DNA of 64,000 nt from Actinoplanes teichomyceticus ATCC 31121 (GCF_003711105.1 NZ_CP023865.1:1524001-1588000); one strand, 5' to 3'; counted from the stretch's first letter, positions 26,164 to 35,173 are shown. The notes: generated from the letters alone by a model not told the origin. Numbers and translations: made by a program.

Positions 26164-27266
26164 GCGGTGACCTGCGGGTGGTCGTCGAGGCGGACGGCGG
26201 GTCCCGCGGCAACCCCGGCCCGGCCGGCTACGGCGCGGTGGTGCGGGACGCGGCCAGCGGCGAGGTGCTGCTGGAGCGCTACGCCGGTCTGGGCACCGCC
26301 ACGAACAACGTCGCCGAGTACTCCGGCCTGATCGCCGGCTTGCGCGCCGCCGCCGAGCTGGGCGCCACCCGGGTCGACGTGCGGATGGACTCCAAGCTGG
26401 TGATCGAGCAGATGGCCGGCCGCTGGCAGATCAAGAACCCGGGGCTGCGGCCGCTCGCCGCCGAGGCGGCCGGGCTGGTCGCCACGTTCCGGGAGGTCAC
26501 CTACGGCTGGATCCCCCGGGAGCGGAACCGGGCCGCGGACGCCCTGGCCAACCGGGCGATGGACGAGGCCGCCGGGAAGGCGGCGCGGGAGCCGCAGCCG
26601 GCCGCTCCGGCGCCGAAGCCGCGCTCCTGGGCGCCCCCGTCGCTGGACAACGCCACCCGGCTGATCCTGGTCCGGCACGGCGCGACCGCGATGACCGCGC
26701 AGGGCCGCTACTCCGGGCGCGGCGACGTGCCGCTGACCGACGAGGGCGAGGCCCAGGCGATGGCGGCGGCCGGCCGGGTGGCCGGGCTGTCCCGGGACGT
26801 CGGGGCGGTGCTGTCCTCGCCGCTGGCGCGCTGTGTGCGTACCGCCGAGCTGATCGCGGCCGAGGTGGGTGGCGTCCCGGTGACGGTGATGGACGACCTG
26901 ATCGAGTGCGATTTCGGCGTGTGGGAGGGCAAGACCTTCGCCGAGGTGCAGGAGGGCTGGCCGCGGGAGATGTCGGCGTGGCTGGAGTCGACCGGTGTGG
27001 CGCCGCCGCAGGGCGAGTCGTTCCAGGCGGTCGCGAAGCGGGTGCGCGGGGCGATGGCGAAGATCCTGCAGGGTTACCCGGGTCAGGTCGTCGTGCTGGT
27101 CTCGCACGTCTCGCCGATCAAGCTGATCCTGCGGGACGCGCTGGCCGCCGGGGACGCGTTCCTGCACCGGCTGTTCCTGGACGCCGCCGGGGTGTCCACG
27201 ATGGATGTGTGGCCGGACGGCAACATCGCGGTGCGCTCGGTCAACGAGACGGCGCATCTGCGATAG
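26160..27266 (+). CDS. RNase HI / histidine phosphatase fusion
   Basis: 368 aa, GTG start overlapping the previous stop. Residues 1-138 are RNase HI with acidic residues Asp12 (EADGGSRGNPG), Glu53 (NNVAEYSGL), Asp77 (RMDSKL) and Asp127 (NRAADALAN). Residues 165-368 are a histidine phosphatase with RHG (172-174), an active-site Glu in IECDFGVWEGK and His in VSHVSPIK. The same fusion is known in M. tuberculosis (Rv2228c), where the phosphatase half acts on alpha-ribazole phosphate in cobalamin synthesis. The Pro/Ala linker covers 140-162. Confidence 0.95.
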   Translation: MSGDLRVVVEADGGSRGNPGPAGYGAVVRDAASGEVLLERYAGLGTATNNVAEYSGLIAGLRAAAELGATRVDVRMDSKLVIEQMAGRWQIKNPGLRPLAAEAAGLVATFREVTYGWIPRERNRAADALANRAMDEAAGKAAREPQPAAPAPKPRSWAPPSLDNATRLILVRHGATAMTAQGRYSGRGDVPLTDEGEAQAMAAAGRVAGLSRDVGAVLSSPLARCVRTAELIAAEVGGVPVTVMDDLIECDFGVWEGKTFAEVQEGWPREMSAWLESTGVAPPQGESFQAVAKRVRGAMAKILQGYPGQVVVLVSHVSPIKLILRDALAAGDAFLHRLFLDAAGVSTMDVWPDGNIAVRSVNETAHLR

Positions 27267-27313
27267 ATCGGCGCCATTGACCGCTCCGGGCGAGACGTTT
27301 AGCTTCCTCGATC

Positions 27314-27326
27314 AGGAAACTTTCTT
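27314..27326. promoter_or_regulatory. Operator-like palindrome upstream of the chitinase gene
   Basis: AGGAAACTTTCTT: symmetric GGAAA-C-TTTC core 23 bp before the GH18 start, in an AT-rich patch, with TTCCTCGATCAGGAA overlapping it. This fits a repressor site for carbon-controlled secreted hydrolases, but which regulator binds is unknown. Confidence 0.45.
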
Positions 27327-27349
27327 CAACGTTTCGCCCTGGAGGGCTC

Positions 27350-28636
27350 ATGCGCGGTACCACCCGCCGCCTCGTCGCCGTGGCGGCCGCCGTCACGGCC
27401 GTCGTGGCCGCCGCACCGACTCCCGCACAGGCAGATGACCGACGCCCGTACGTCAAGGTCGGCTACTTCACCCAGTGGGGCATCTACGGCCGCGACTTCC
27501 CGCTGGCGAAGGTGCAGCAGTCCGGTGCCGCGGCCCGGCTCACCCACCTCAACTACGCGTTCGGCCCGGTGACCGCGGACGGCGTCTGCGCCTCCGCCGA
27601 CCCGTGGGCCGACTGGCAGGTCCCGTTCTCCGACGCGAGGAGCGTCGACGGCGCCGCGGACGTGGCCGGCCAGCCGATCGCCGGCAACCTCCACCAGCTC
27701 GCCGAGCTCAAGGCGAAGAACCCGCAGCTGCGGGTGCTGATCTCGCTGGGCGGGTGGAGCGGGTCGGCGTACTTCTCGGACGCGGCCCGCACCGACGCCA
27801 GCCGCAAGAAACTGGTCTCCTCGTGCGTCGACCTGTGGCTCAAGGGGAACCTGCCGGGCCTGGCCGGCGGCGTGGCCGCCGGCATCTTCGACGGCATCGA
27901 CCTGGACTGGGAGTGGCCCGGCTCGGAGGGCAACGCCGGGAACGTGATCCGGCCCGAGGACCGGCCGAACTTCACCCGGCTGGCCGCCGAGTTCCGCAGC
28001 CAGCTGGACCGGCTCGGCCGGGCGAACCGCCGGCACTACGACCTGACCGCGTTCCTGCCCGCCGCTCCGGCCAAGATCGAGGCGGGCTTCGAGGTCGACA
28101 AGATCTTCCGCTACCTCGACTTCGGCACCCTGCAGGGCTACGACTACCACGGCACCTGGGAGCCCCGGACCAACCAGCAGTCCGCGCTGCGGGTGCCGCC
28201 GGGCGCGCCGGACGACCCGGACTTCTCGGTGGAGACCACGGTCGGCGCCTGGCTGGCCGGCGGCGCGCCGAGGCGCAAGCTGGTGCTCGGCCTGCCGTAC
28301 TACGGCCAGGGCTGGACCGGGGTCGCCGGGGGCGGCTCCGGGCTGTTCCAGCCCGCCACCGGCCCGGCGCCCGGCGTGTTCGCCGCCGGCACCGAGGACT
28401 TCAAGACGCTCGCGAAGCTGCCGGCGCAGGGTTACACCGTGCACCGGGACCTGCGGTCCGGCCACGCCTGGCTGTTCGACGGCACCACCTTCTGGACGTA
28501 CGACGATCCGGCCGTGCTGCTGCAGAAGACGCTCTACATCCGTACCCGTGGGCTGGGCGGCGCGATGATGTGGTCGCTCGACGGCGACGACGACCACGCC
28601 ACGCTGACCAGGACGGTGTCGGCGGGTCTGCGCTGA
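27350..28636 (+). CDS. Secreted GH18 glycoside hydrolase (chitinase-like)
   Basis: 428 aa. GGAGGG precedes the ATG. Signal peptide of about 28 residues ending in PAQA-DD. The GH18 barrel shows YFTQWGIYGRDF, ISLGGWSGS and the catalytic DGIDLDWEW with acid Glu188, then LQGYDYHG, LGLPYYGQGW and GGAMMWSLDGD at the last strand. No carbohydrate-binding domain is attached. Likely cleaves chitin or related N-acetylglucosamine polymers outside the cell. Confidence 0.93.
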   Translation: MRGTTRRLVAVAAAVTAVVAAAPTPAQADDRRPYVKVGYFTQWGIYGRDFPLAKVQQSGAAARLTHLNYAFGPVTADGVCASADPWADWQVPFSDARSVDGAADVAGQPIAGNLHQLAELKAKNPQLRVLISLGGWSGSAYFSDAARTDASRKKLVSSCVDLWLKGNLPGLAGGVAAGIFDGIDLDWEWPGSEGNAGNVIRPEDRPNFTRLAAEFRSQLDRLGRANRRHYDLTAFLPAAPAKIEAGFEVDKIFRYLDFGTLQGYDYHGTWEPRTNQQSALRVPPGAPDDPDFSVETTVGAWLAGGAPRRKLVLGLPYYGQGWTGVAGGGSGLFQPATGPAPGVFAAGTEDFKTLAKLPAQGYTVHRDLRSGHAWLFDGTTFWTYDDPAVLLQKTLYIRTRGLGGAMMWSLDGDDDHATLTRTVSAGLR

Positions 28637-28760
28637 GGGGGCCGGGGCGGTGCTGCCGTTCGGCGCACCGCCTCGCCCGTTCGGCGCAGTCGGATCGCCA
28701 GAGATCCGGCTGTCTCGTTAGCGTGACGGAAACCATGCACGCTGTTGAGGGAGGCGGATC

Positions 28761-28979
28761 ATGGCAGCGCCGGAATCCCCGCGTACCGATAGCAGTCCCT
28801 GGAACTGGTTGCTCCTGGCGCCGATCGTGGTGCCGTTGCTGACCCCGCTGTTCAACCACGACGAGCCGCGGCTCGCCGGGTTCCCGCTCTTCTACTGGTT
28901 GCAGTTCGCCTTCATCCTGCTCGGCGTCGGGACCACCACGCTGGTGTACCGGATGACCCGCAAGCGGAGCCGGCCATGA
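28761..28979 (+). CDS. DUF3311 small membrane protein
   Basis: 72 aa, after GGGAGGCGGATC. Two transmembrane helices (LLLAPIVVPLLTPLF and LFYWLQFAFILLGVGTTTLVY) with the DUF3311 spacing. It overlaps the symporter start by 4 bp. DUF3311 proteins regularly accompany sodium:solute symporters and may be a small subunit. Confidence 0.88.
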   Translation: MAAPESPRTDSSPWNWLLLAPIVVPLLTPLFNHDEPRLAGFPLFYWLQFAFILLGVGTTTLVYRMTRKRSRP

Positions 28980-30622
28980 ACGACCACGTCACCGAGATCG
29001 TCATCTTCACGGTCTTGTTCCTGCTGGTCAGCGCGATCGGCTTCGTGGCCGCGCGGTGGCGGGCGCCGAAGGACATGGCGCACCTCGACGAGTGGGGCCT
29101 GGGCGGGCGCAGTTTCGGCGGCTGGATCACCTGGTTCCTGGTCGGCGGCGACCTGTACACGGCGTACACCTTCGTGGCCGTGCCGGCGCTGATCTTCGGC
29201 GCCGGAGCGGCCGGGTTCTTCGCCGTGCCGTACACGGTCGTGATCTACCCGATGTTCTTCCTGATCCTGATCCGGCTCTGGTCGGTGTCGCACCGGCACG
29301 GCTTCGTCACCCCGGCCGACTTCGTCCGCACCCGGTACGACTCGCCGACCCTGGCGCTGCTGATCGCGATCACCGGGATCGTGGCGACCATGCCGTACAT
29401 CGCGCTGCAGCTGGTCGGCATCGAGGCGGTGCTCAAGACGATGGGCGTGACCGGCGACAGCGCGCTCGCCCGGCACCTGCCGATCATCATCGCGTTCGCC
29501 ATCCTGGCGGCCTACACGTACCAGTCCGGGCTGCGGGCGCCCGCGCTGATCGCGTTCGTCAAGGACACCCTGATCTACATCGTGATCATCGTGGCGGTGC
29601 TGTACCTGCCGTACAAGCTGGGCGGCTGGGGCGCGATCTTCGAGGCGGCGGACAAGAAGTTCCAGGCCTCCCCGGCGCCCGGCGACGGGATCATCCTGAA
29701 CGCCAACAACCAGGTGCAGTACTTCACCCTGGCGCTCGGCTCGGCGCTCGCGCTGTTCCTCTACCCGCACAGCATCACCGGCGTGCTGGCCAGCCGGAAC
29801 CGCGACGTGATCAAGCGGAACATGTCGGCGCTGCCGGCGTACAGTTTCCTGCTCGGCCTGATCGCGCTGCTCGGCTACATGGCCATCGCGGCCGGGGTGA
29901 AGCCGCTGCCCGGCGCCAAGGCCGGCAGCGTGGACAGCAACACCGTGGTGCCGCTGCTGTTCGACGCGAAGTTCCCGGCCTGGTTCGCCGGTGTCGCGTT
30001 CGCCGCGATCGGCATCGGCGCGCTGGTCCCGGCCGCGATCATGTCGATCGCCGCGGCCAACCTCTTCACCCGCAACATCTACAAGGAGTACCTCAAGCGG
30101 GACGCCACCCCGGCCCAGGAGGCCGGCGTCGCCAAGATCACCTCGCTGGTGGTCAAGATCGGCGCGGTCGGCTTCATCGTCTTCCTGGACCCGCAGTTCT
30201 CCATCGACCTGCAGCTGATCGGCGGCGTGATCATCCTGCAGACCGGGCCGTCGGTGGTGATCGGCCTCTACACCCGGTGGCTGCACCGGATCGCGCTGAT
30301 CGCCGGCTGGGCGGCCGGGATGGCGCTGGCGTTGTGGATGCTGTGGCAGATCCCGAACGCCGCCACCGGACGCCGGCACTTCGGCGGGTCGGCGTTCCCG
30401 CTGTCCGAGTTCGGCCTCGACAGCCAGAAGACGATCTACGTCGGCTTCGTGGCGGTACTGGCCAACCTGGTGGTCGCCGCGCTGGTCACCCTCCTGCTGC
30501 GGGTGATGCGGACACCGCCGGGCGCGGACGGCACCACGCCCGGCGACTACTTCGCCGACGAGGGCGACCCGCGGGTCGAGCGGGAGAAGAGCACCCCGAT
30601 CGACACGGTCTCCTCCACCTGA
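28976..30622 (+). CDS. Sodium:solute symporter, MctP-like monocarboxylate transporter
   Basis: 548 aa integral membrane protein of the SSS family with about 13 helices. Starts MNDHVTEIVIFTVLFLLVS and shows WGLGGRSFGGWITWFLVGGD, YTYQSGLRAPALIAFVKD and PHSITGVLASRN, the pattern of MctP-type monocarboxylate permeases. It is co-translated with the DUF3311 partner. Uptake of short-chain organic acids such as acetate, lactate or pyruvate is the likely function by family; substrate is inferred. Confidence 0.9.
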   Translation: MNDHVTEIVIFTVLFLLVSAIGFVAARWRAPKDMAHLDEWGLGGRSFGGWITWFLVGGDLYTAYTFVAVPALIFGAGAAGFFAVPYTVVIYPMFFLILIRLWSVSHRHGFVTPADFVRTRYDSPTLALLIAITGIVATMPYIALQLVGIEAVLKTMGVTGDSALARHLPIIIAFAILAAYTYQSGLRAPALIAFVKDTLIYIVIIVAVLYLPYKLGGWGAIFEAADKKFQASPAPGDGIILNANNQVQYFTLALGSALALFLYPHSITGVLASRNRDVIKRNMSALPAYSFLLGLIALLGYMAIAAGVKPLPGAKAGSVDSNTVVPLLFDAKFPAWFAGVAFAAIGIGALVPAAIMSIAAANLFTRNIYKEYLKRDATPAQEAGVAKITSLVVKIGAVGFIVFLDPQFSIDLQLIGGVIILQTGPSVVIGLYTRWLHRIALIAGWAAGMALALWMLWQIPNAATGRRHFGGSAFPLSEFGLDSQKTIYVGFVAVLANLVVAALVTLLLRVMRTPPGADGTTPGDYFADEGDPRVEREKSTPIDTVSST

Positions 30623-30638
30623 CCGGATCCGATCCCGA

Positions 30639-30672
30639 GCGCCGTGCCCCCTCGCCGAGCGGGGCACGGCGC
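30639..30672 (+). terminator. Terminator after the symporter gene
   Basis: A perfect 12-bp stem GCGCCGTGCCCC / GGGGCACGGCGC with a 10-nt loop, 16 bp past the stop. The 335 bp from here to rnpB hold no recognisable gene. Confidence 0.8.
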
Positions 30673-30840
30673 GCTGTCGGCCAGCCGTACACCGGCACCT
30701 GACAACGGCCAAGATTCGCTCTGCCGCCGAAGCTCGCGGCCGCGGTGGCGCCTGCCCCGGCCCGGCACCCCCTCGTCCTCGGATGCCTCCGAGCCGTGGC
30801 GGCCGTGCTGGGCGGTCTCGCAACGTCGCTAGCGGCAGTC

Positions 30841-30877
30841 GTCGGCCTCATCGCGGTCCTGCGTCGATGAGGCCGAC
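30841..30877 (-). terminator. Probable rnpB terminator
   Basis: A perfect 13-bp stem GTCGGCCTCATCG / CGATGAGGCCGAC with an 11-nt loop, about 130 bp beyond the 3' end of rnpB on its strand. No T-tract is present. Confidence 0.6.
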
Positions 30878-31007
30878 GCCGGGACGGCAGGCGCACGGGT
30901 GCGGCCTGTCGGCCCGCGGCCGCAGTCGTCCCGGCCGGATGCCGGGGCGTCGAAATCCTGCGGCAGACGGGCGGCCGCTGCCGGGCGGCATGGCTTTCGA
31001 GGCGGCG

Positions 31008-31414
31008 GACGAGTCGGCCTGTACGCCGGATTCTGTGGCCGGCGACCTGGGTCGCCGGTGGCGGCCATCCATCTCGGCCTGCCGTCGCCGGCAGGCTCAT
31101 GCGGCCTACCCGCAGGATCAGGCGAGCAGCCCTCGAACCCTGCGCCGGCCGCGGCCCTGCGGTCGCGGCCTTGCTTGGCCTTGCTCCGGGTGGGGTTTAC
31201 CTAGCCGCCCCGGTCACCCGGGACGCTGGTGAGCTCTTACCTCACCGTTTCACCCTTACCGGCCGGCGCCGAGGCACCGGCCGGCGGTCTGTTCTCTGTG
31301 GCACTGTCCCGCGGGTCACCCCGGGTTGCCGTTAACAACCACCCTGCTCTGCGGAGTCCGGACGTTCCTCGGCGGTGCCCGGGGGCACCGACGCGGCCGC
31401 CCAGCCGACTCGTC
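31008..31414 (-). ncRNA. rnpB: RNase P RNA
   Basis: Bacterial type A RNase P RNA, which processes tRNA 5' ends. The minus strand starts GGACGAGTCGGCTGGGCGG and includes the conserved GAGGAACGTCCGGACTCC (CR-I) and CAGAGCAGGGTGGTTG, with AACGGCAACCCGGGGTGACC soon after. It ends with the paired GGCGTACAGGCCGACTCG. The exact ends are accurate to a few bases. Confidence 0.95.
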
Positions 31415-31473
31415 CGTCGCGCCGTAATCCTACGTCCCCGGCCGGACCGGCCCGGCGACCCGGTCCGGGCCGG

Positions 31474-31620
31474 ACGCGGGCGGGCTCGGTGGCCTGGTTC
31501 CGGACCGCACGCGGGCGGGCTCGGTGGCCTGGCTTCCGGGCCGCACGCGGGCGGGCTCGGTGGCCTGGTTCCGGGCCGCACCGGACGCGGGCCGGCTCGG
31601 TGATCCGGTTCCGGACCGGA
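31474..31620. repeat. 35-40 bp intergenic repeats upstream of the TauE-like gene
   Basis: Four units beginning ACGCGGGCGGGCTCGGTGG at 31474, 31509, 31545 and 31585 (spacing 35, 36, 40). Units also share CCTGGTTCCGG. The array sits between rnpB and the permease gene. Confidence 0.8.
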
Positions 31621-31658
31621 ACCGGGGGAACCCGGCGACCGGCTCGGGAGCGAGGCCG

Positions 31659-31664
31659 TAGGGT
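31659..31664 (+). promoter_or_regulatory. -10 box of the TauE-like gene
   Basis: TAGGGT lies 10 nt before the ATG at 31675. The leader is too short for a ribosome site. Confidence 0.45.
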
Positions 31665-31674
31665 CGCTCGCATC

Positions 31675-32439
31675 ATGGATTTCTCGCACATTCTGCTGCT
31701 GATCGTCGCGGGTTTCGCGGCCGGCGCGGTGAACGCGATCGCCGGCGGGGGCTCGCTGATCACGTTCCCCAGTCTGCTGGCGACCGGGCTGCCGTCGGTC
31801 GGCGCCAACGTGACCAACTCGGTCTCGGTGTTCCCGGGATACGTCTCCAGCGTCGCCGGCAGCCGCACCGACCTGGCCGGGCAGGGCGCCCGCGTACGGG
31901 CGGTGCTGCCGGCCGGGGTGGCCGGATCGGTGGCCGGGTGCGCGCTGCTGCTGGCCACGCCGGGGCGGGTGTTCGAGCTGGTCGTGCCGTTCCTGGTGCT
32001 GGCGGCCGCGGCGACGCTGGCCTTCCAGGAGCGGCTGCGCGGGCTGGTCGGGCATCCCCGGTCGATGCCGCCGCGCCGGGCCGCGGTCACGCTGCAGGTC
32101 GTGGTGTTCGCCGGGTCGGTGTACGGCGGTTACTTCGGTGCGGCGCTCGGCGTGATGTACGTCGCCGCCCTCGCGCTCATCCTGGACGAGCCGCTCAAGC
32201 GGATCAACGCGTTGAAGAACGTGCTGTCGGCGACGGTGGGCCTGGTCACCGTGCTGGTCTTCGCGCTCTTCGCGGACGTGCGCTGGGGCGCGGTGGCGAC
32301 GCTCGCGCCGGCCACGGTCGCCGGTGGCTACGCCGGGGCGCGGGTGGCCCGGCGGCTGCCGGCGCGGGTGCTGAAGTACCTGATCGTCACGTTCGGCACG
32401 GGGATCGGCCTGGTCCTGCTCTACCGCGCGGTCGCGTGA
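31675..32439 (+). CDS. TauE/SafE-family permease
   Basis: 254 aa, 7-8 predicted transmembrane helices. Family hallmarks: GFAAGAVNAIAGGGSLITFP, LPSVGANVTNSVSVFPGY and the mid-protein GGYFGAALGVMYVA with LKRINALKN. Transporters of this family export sulfite, sulfoacetate or other organosulfonates; the substrate cannot be told here. Convergent with the short TIR gene. Confidence 0.9.
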   Translation: MDFSHILLLIVAGFAAGAVNAIAGGGSLITFPSLLATGLPSVGANVTNSVSVFPGYVSSVAGSRTDLAGQGARVRAVLPAGVAGSVAGCALLLATPGRVFELVVPFLVLAAAATLAFQERLRGLVGHPRSMPPRRAAVTLQVVVFAGSVYGGYFGAALGVMYVAALALILDEPLKRINALKNVLSATVGLVTVLVFALFADVRWGAVATLAPATVAGGYAGARVARRLPARVLKYLIVTFGTGIGLVLLYRAVA

Positions 32440-32553
32440 CACCGGGCGGGCCGGGGGTACGGCGGGAAAGGCCCCGGACGGGGCGAGGGCGCGCCCGGGA
32501 CAGCCGCCGGGCGGGTCCCCGGCCCGCGGGCTGGGCGGTCGGAACGGCACGTC

Positions 32554-32931
32554 TCACGGCGTACGCGAAGACGGGTTCTGCGGACCGCCGACCGCGGCCA
32601 TCAGGACCTCCAGGGCCTCCTCCTCGTCCAGGTCGTGCAGGCTCCGGCAGGTCGCGGCGCGCAGTGCCGCGGGCGGCCGGGCGCGGTCCAGGCTGAACAC
32701 CAGCAGGTCCGGTCCGGCGGGGACCCGGGCCCAGTCCGACGCGGACGCGGGGTGCTCCGCGGAGAGCAGGACGATCACCCGGTCCGGGCCGGATAGCGCG
32801 GCGGCTATCCGATGAGCGAAGTCGGCACGGGCGGCAAGCATTTCCACCGGATGACCCGCGGCCTGCAGGGACTCGCTGATCCACTGTGCCCAGCGGGCGT
32901 CGGCCGGCGCGTAGCAGAGCAGTATGGGCAC
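32554..32931 (-). CDS. Short TIR-domain protein
   Basis: 125 aa from the GTG at 32931, where similarity begins (VPILLCYAPADARWAQWISE); an upstream GTG at 32988 is possible. It shows the TIR beta-A/alpha-A pattern, then DRVIVLLSAEHPASASDW and DLLVFSLDRARPP. It is shorter than usual, losing the loop around the WxxxPG region, and the glutamate expected near the end of SxxYxxSxxxxxEW appears as Asp. No second domain. NADase activity is doubtful; an adaptor or decoy role is possible. Neither candidate start has a ribosome site. Confidence 0.72.
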   Translation of the reverse strand: MPILLCYAPADARWAQWISESLQAAGHPVEMLAARADFAHRIAAALSGPDRVIVLLSAEHPASASDWARVPAGPDLLVFSLDRARPPAALRAATCRSLHDLDEEEALEVLMAAVGGPQNPSSRTP

Positions 32932-33134
32932 ATGTCCAGCATGCCGTAACCGGCTCCATAGTGGGCATGGGGCTTCGATGGCCGTCACTCGGATGGTGTG
33001 ACATTGTCATCCGTTGACGTGCAAGTTGCACAACTCATAGTGTCGATGCAGTGACGCCGGGTGGACCCTGATGCAACACCGGGGTGTCCTGGCGGCGGGC
33101 AGCGCACAACAGCAACGGAGTCGAGGAGCGCCCG

Positions 33135-34193
33135 ATGACTGTCGCGATCGGGATCAACGGACTGGGACGGATCGGTCGCAGCCTGACCCGTCTCGTGGCG
33201 TCCCTGCCGAACCCGGGCGTCTCGATCGCCGCGGTGAACGACATCGCGACCACCGAGAAACTGGCGTACGGGCTGCGCCGGGACAGCATCCGGGGCTCGT
33301 TCCCCGGCACGGTGACCGCCCGCGGCGACCACCTGGTGGTCAACGACCACACCATCCGCGCCTACCACCACGAGCGGCCGGAGCGGATCCCGTGGGCCGA
33401 CCAGGGGGTGGACGTGGTGATCGAGGCGACCGGGCGGTTCCGGGCCGGCACCACGGCGCGCACCCACATCACCCACGGCGGCGCCCGCAAGGTGGTGATC
33501 AGCGCCTCGGCCGACGATCCCGACGCGTTCCTGATCTTCGGCGCCAACCATCTCAGCTACAACCCGGCCGTGCACGACGTGGTCTCGCCGGCCTCGTGCG
33601 GGGTCAACGCGCTGACCGTGATGGCCAAGGTGCTGCTGGACCGGTTCGGGCTGCACGCGGTGAACACCTCGGTGATGCTGGCCGCCCAGGGGTGGCAGCG
33701 GGTGCAGGACTCGCTGATCGGCACGTCCCGCGACGATCCGCGGCTGGGCCGGGCCACCGGGGAGAGCATCGTCCCGCACAACCACGTGGTCGGCGACCTG
33801 GTCCGGGTGGCGCTGCCGGAGATCGGCGAGATGCGCTACAGCTACTACTGCGTGCCCACCCCGGTCGGCTCGCTCGCCGAGCTCTCCGGTCAGACCGGGC
33901 GCCCGGTGTCGGTCGAGGAGGTGAACCGGGCGATGGCCGAGGCGGCCGCCGGGCCGCTGCGCGGCATCCTCGCGTACGACCCGGACCCCACCGTCTCGAT
34001 CGACGTCAAGAACAACCCGGCGTCCTGCCTCTTCGACCCGTCCGGCACCCAGACCACCGCGGACGGCGGGGTGAAGGTGCGCGGCTGGTTCGACAACGAG
34101 TGGGGCTTCTCCAACCGATTACTCGATCTGGCCCGGCTGATCGGCGAGCGTTTACCCGTTCCGTCCGGCCGGGCGAGCTGGAGCGTGGCGTAG
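33135..34193 (+). CDS. GAPDH-family protein lacking the catalytic histidine
   Basis: 352 aa, GAGGAGCGCCCG before the ATG. The Rossmann start (GINGLGRIGRSLTRL), NDIATTEKLAYGLRRDSIRG, Cys155 in SPASCGVNAL and the end WFDNEWGFSNRL make it a clear GAPDH homologue. But the TVH motif that supplies the general base reads TSVML (Met181), and the phosphate-site TGAAKA segment reads HVVGDL. Comparison is with the family pattern known to me. Probably not the glycolytic enzyme; a reduced or different activity is inferred. A canonical gap gene should exist elsewhere. Confidence 0.85.
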   Translation: MTVAIGINGLGRIGRSLTRLVASLPNPGVSIAAVNDIATTEKLAYGLRRDSIRGSFPGTVTARGDHLVVNDHTIRAYHHERPERIPWADQGVDVVIEATGRFRAGTTARTHITHGGARKVVISASADDPDAFLIFGANHLSYNPAVHDVVSPASCGVNALTVMAKVLLDRFGLHAVNTSVMLAAQGWQRVQDSLIGTSRDDPRLGRATGESIVPHNHVVGDLVRVALPEIGEMRYSYYCVPTPVGSLAELSGQTGRPVSVEEVNRAMAEAAAGPLRGILAYDPDPTVSIDVKNNPASCLFDPSGTQTTADGGVKVRGWFDNEWGFSNRLLDLARLIGERLPVPSGRASWSVA

Positions 34194-34212
34194 GGGCCGG
34201 GAGCGGCGGCGC

Positions 34213-34218
34213 TAGGTT
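34213..34218 (+). promoter_or_regulatory. -10 box, leaderless dehydratase promoter
   Basis: TAGGTT lies 7 nt before the ATG at 34226. Confidence 0.5.
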
Positions 34219-34225
34219 GGATCAC

Positions 34226-35122
34226 ATGATCAACCTCGCGGATGTGGAAGCCGCCGCCCGGCGCATCGACGGCCGGATCCGGCACACCCCGACGGTCGCC
34301 GCCGGGCCGGACCGGTGGTTCAAGCTGGAGTACCTGCAGCACGCGGGCTCCTTCAAGACCCGCGGCATGATGCACAAGATCCTGTCCGGGCCGGTTCCCG
34401 CGGCCGGCGTCATCGCCGCGTCCGGGGGCAACGCCGGCCTGGCCGCCGCCTACGCGGCCGGTGAGCTGGGCGTGCCCGCGGAGGTGTACGTGCCGGTCAC
34501 CGCGCCGGCGGTCAAGGTCGCGAAGCTCGGCAAACTGGGCGCCCGGGTGGTCCAGACCGGCGACGAGTACGCCGAGGCGTACGCGGCGGCCCTGATCCGC
34601 GCCGAGGAGACCGGCGCGCTGTTCTGCCACGCCTACGACGACCCGGACATGGTCGCCGGTAACGGGACGATCGGCCTGGAACTGCCCGCCGAGGTGGACA
34701 CCGTGCTGGTCGCGGTCGGCGGTGGCGGCCTGATCGCCGGGGTGATCGCGGCGCTGCGCGACCGGGTCCGGATCGTCGGCGTCGAACCGGTGACCGCGTG
34801 CGCGCTGCACGCGGCGCTGGCCGCCGGCGGCCCGGTCGACGTGCCGGTCTCCGGGGTCGCGGCCGACTCGCTCGGCGCCCGGCGGGCCGGCGACATCCCC
34901 TACCGGCTCGCCGCGGACGCGCAGATCGAATCCGTGCTGGTCGAGGACGACGCGATCGTGGACGCGCGGCGCCGGCTCTGGGACGGCCACCGGATCGTGG
35001 TGGAGCACGGCACGGCCGCCGCGTACGCCGCGCTGACCTCCGGCGCCTACCGCCCCGCACCGGGCGAGCGGGTGGTCACCCTGCTCTGCGGCGCCAACAC
35101 CAACCCGGCCGATTTGGCCTGA
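34226..35122 (+). CDS. PLP-dependent threonine/serine dehydratase-family enzyme
   Basis: 298 aa fold type II PLP enzyme. The Schiff-base Lys44 is in GSFKTRGMM, the substrate loop is ASGGNAGLAAAYA, the phosphate loop is GGGGLIAGV, and LLCGANTN closes the cofactor pocket. It lacks an ACT regulatory domain, so it resembles catabolic or serine racemase/dehydratase-like members rather than biosynthetic IlvA. Leaderless, with its own promoter 20 bp after the GAPDH-like gene. Confidence 0.9.
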   Translation: MINLADVEAAARRIDGRIRHTPTVAAGPDRWFKLEYLQHAGSFKTRGMMHKILSGPVPAAGVIAASGGNAGLAAAYAAGELGVPAEVYVPVTAPAVKVAKLGKLGARVVQTGDEYAEAYAAALIRAEETGALFCHAYDDPDMVAGNGTIGLELPAEVDTVLVAVGGGGLIAGVIAALRDRVRIVGVEPVTACALHAALAAGGPVDVPVSGVAADSLGARRAGDIPYRLAADAQIESVLVEDDAIVDARRRLWDGHRIVVEHGTAAAYAALTSGAYRPAPGERVVTLLCGANTNPADLA

Positions 35123-35173
35123 ACTTTTTCGCCGAGCAACTCAGATTTCCGCGGGCGCGCCGAACCGTAAGTC

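Noticed and set aside
31229..31603. Open frames inside the rnpB region.
   Set aside because: The sequence is RNase P RNA; the frames are accidental.
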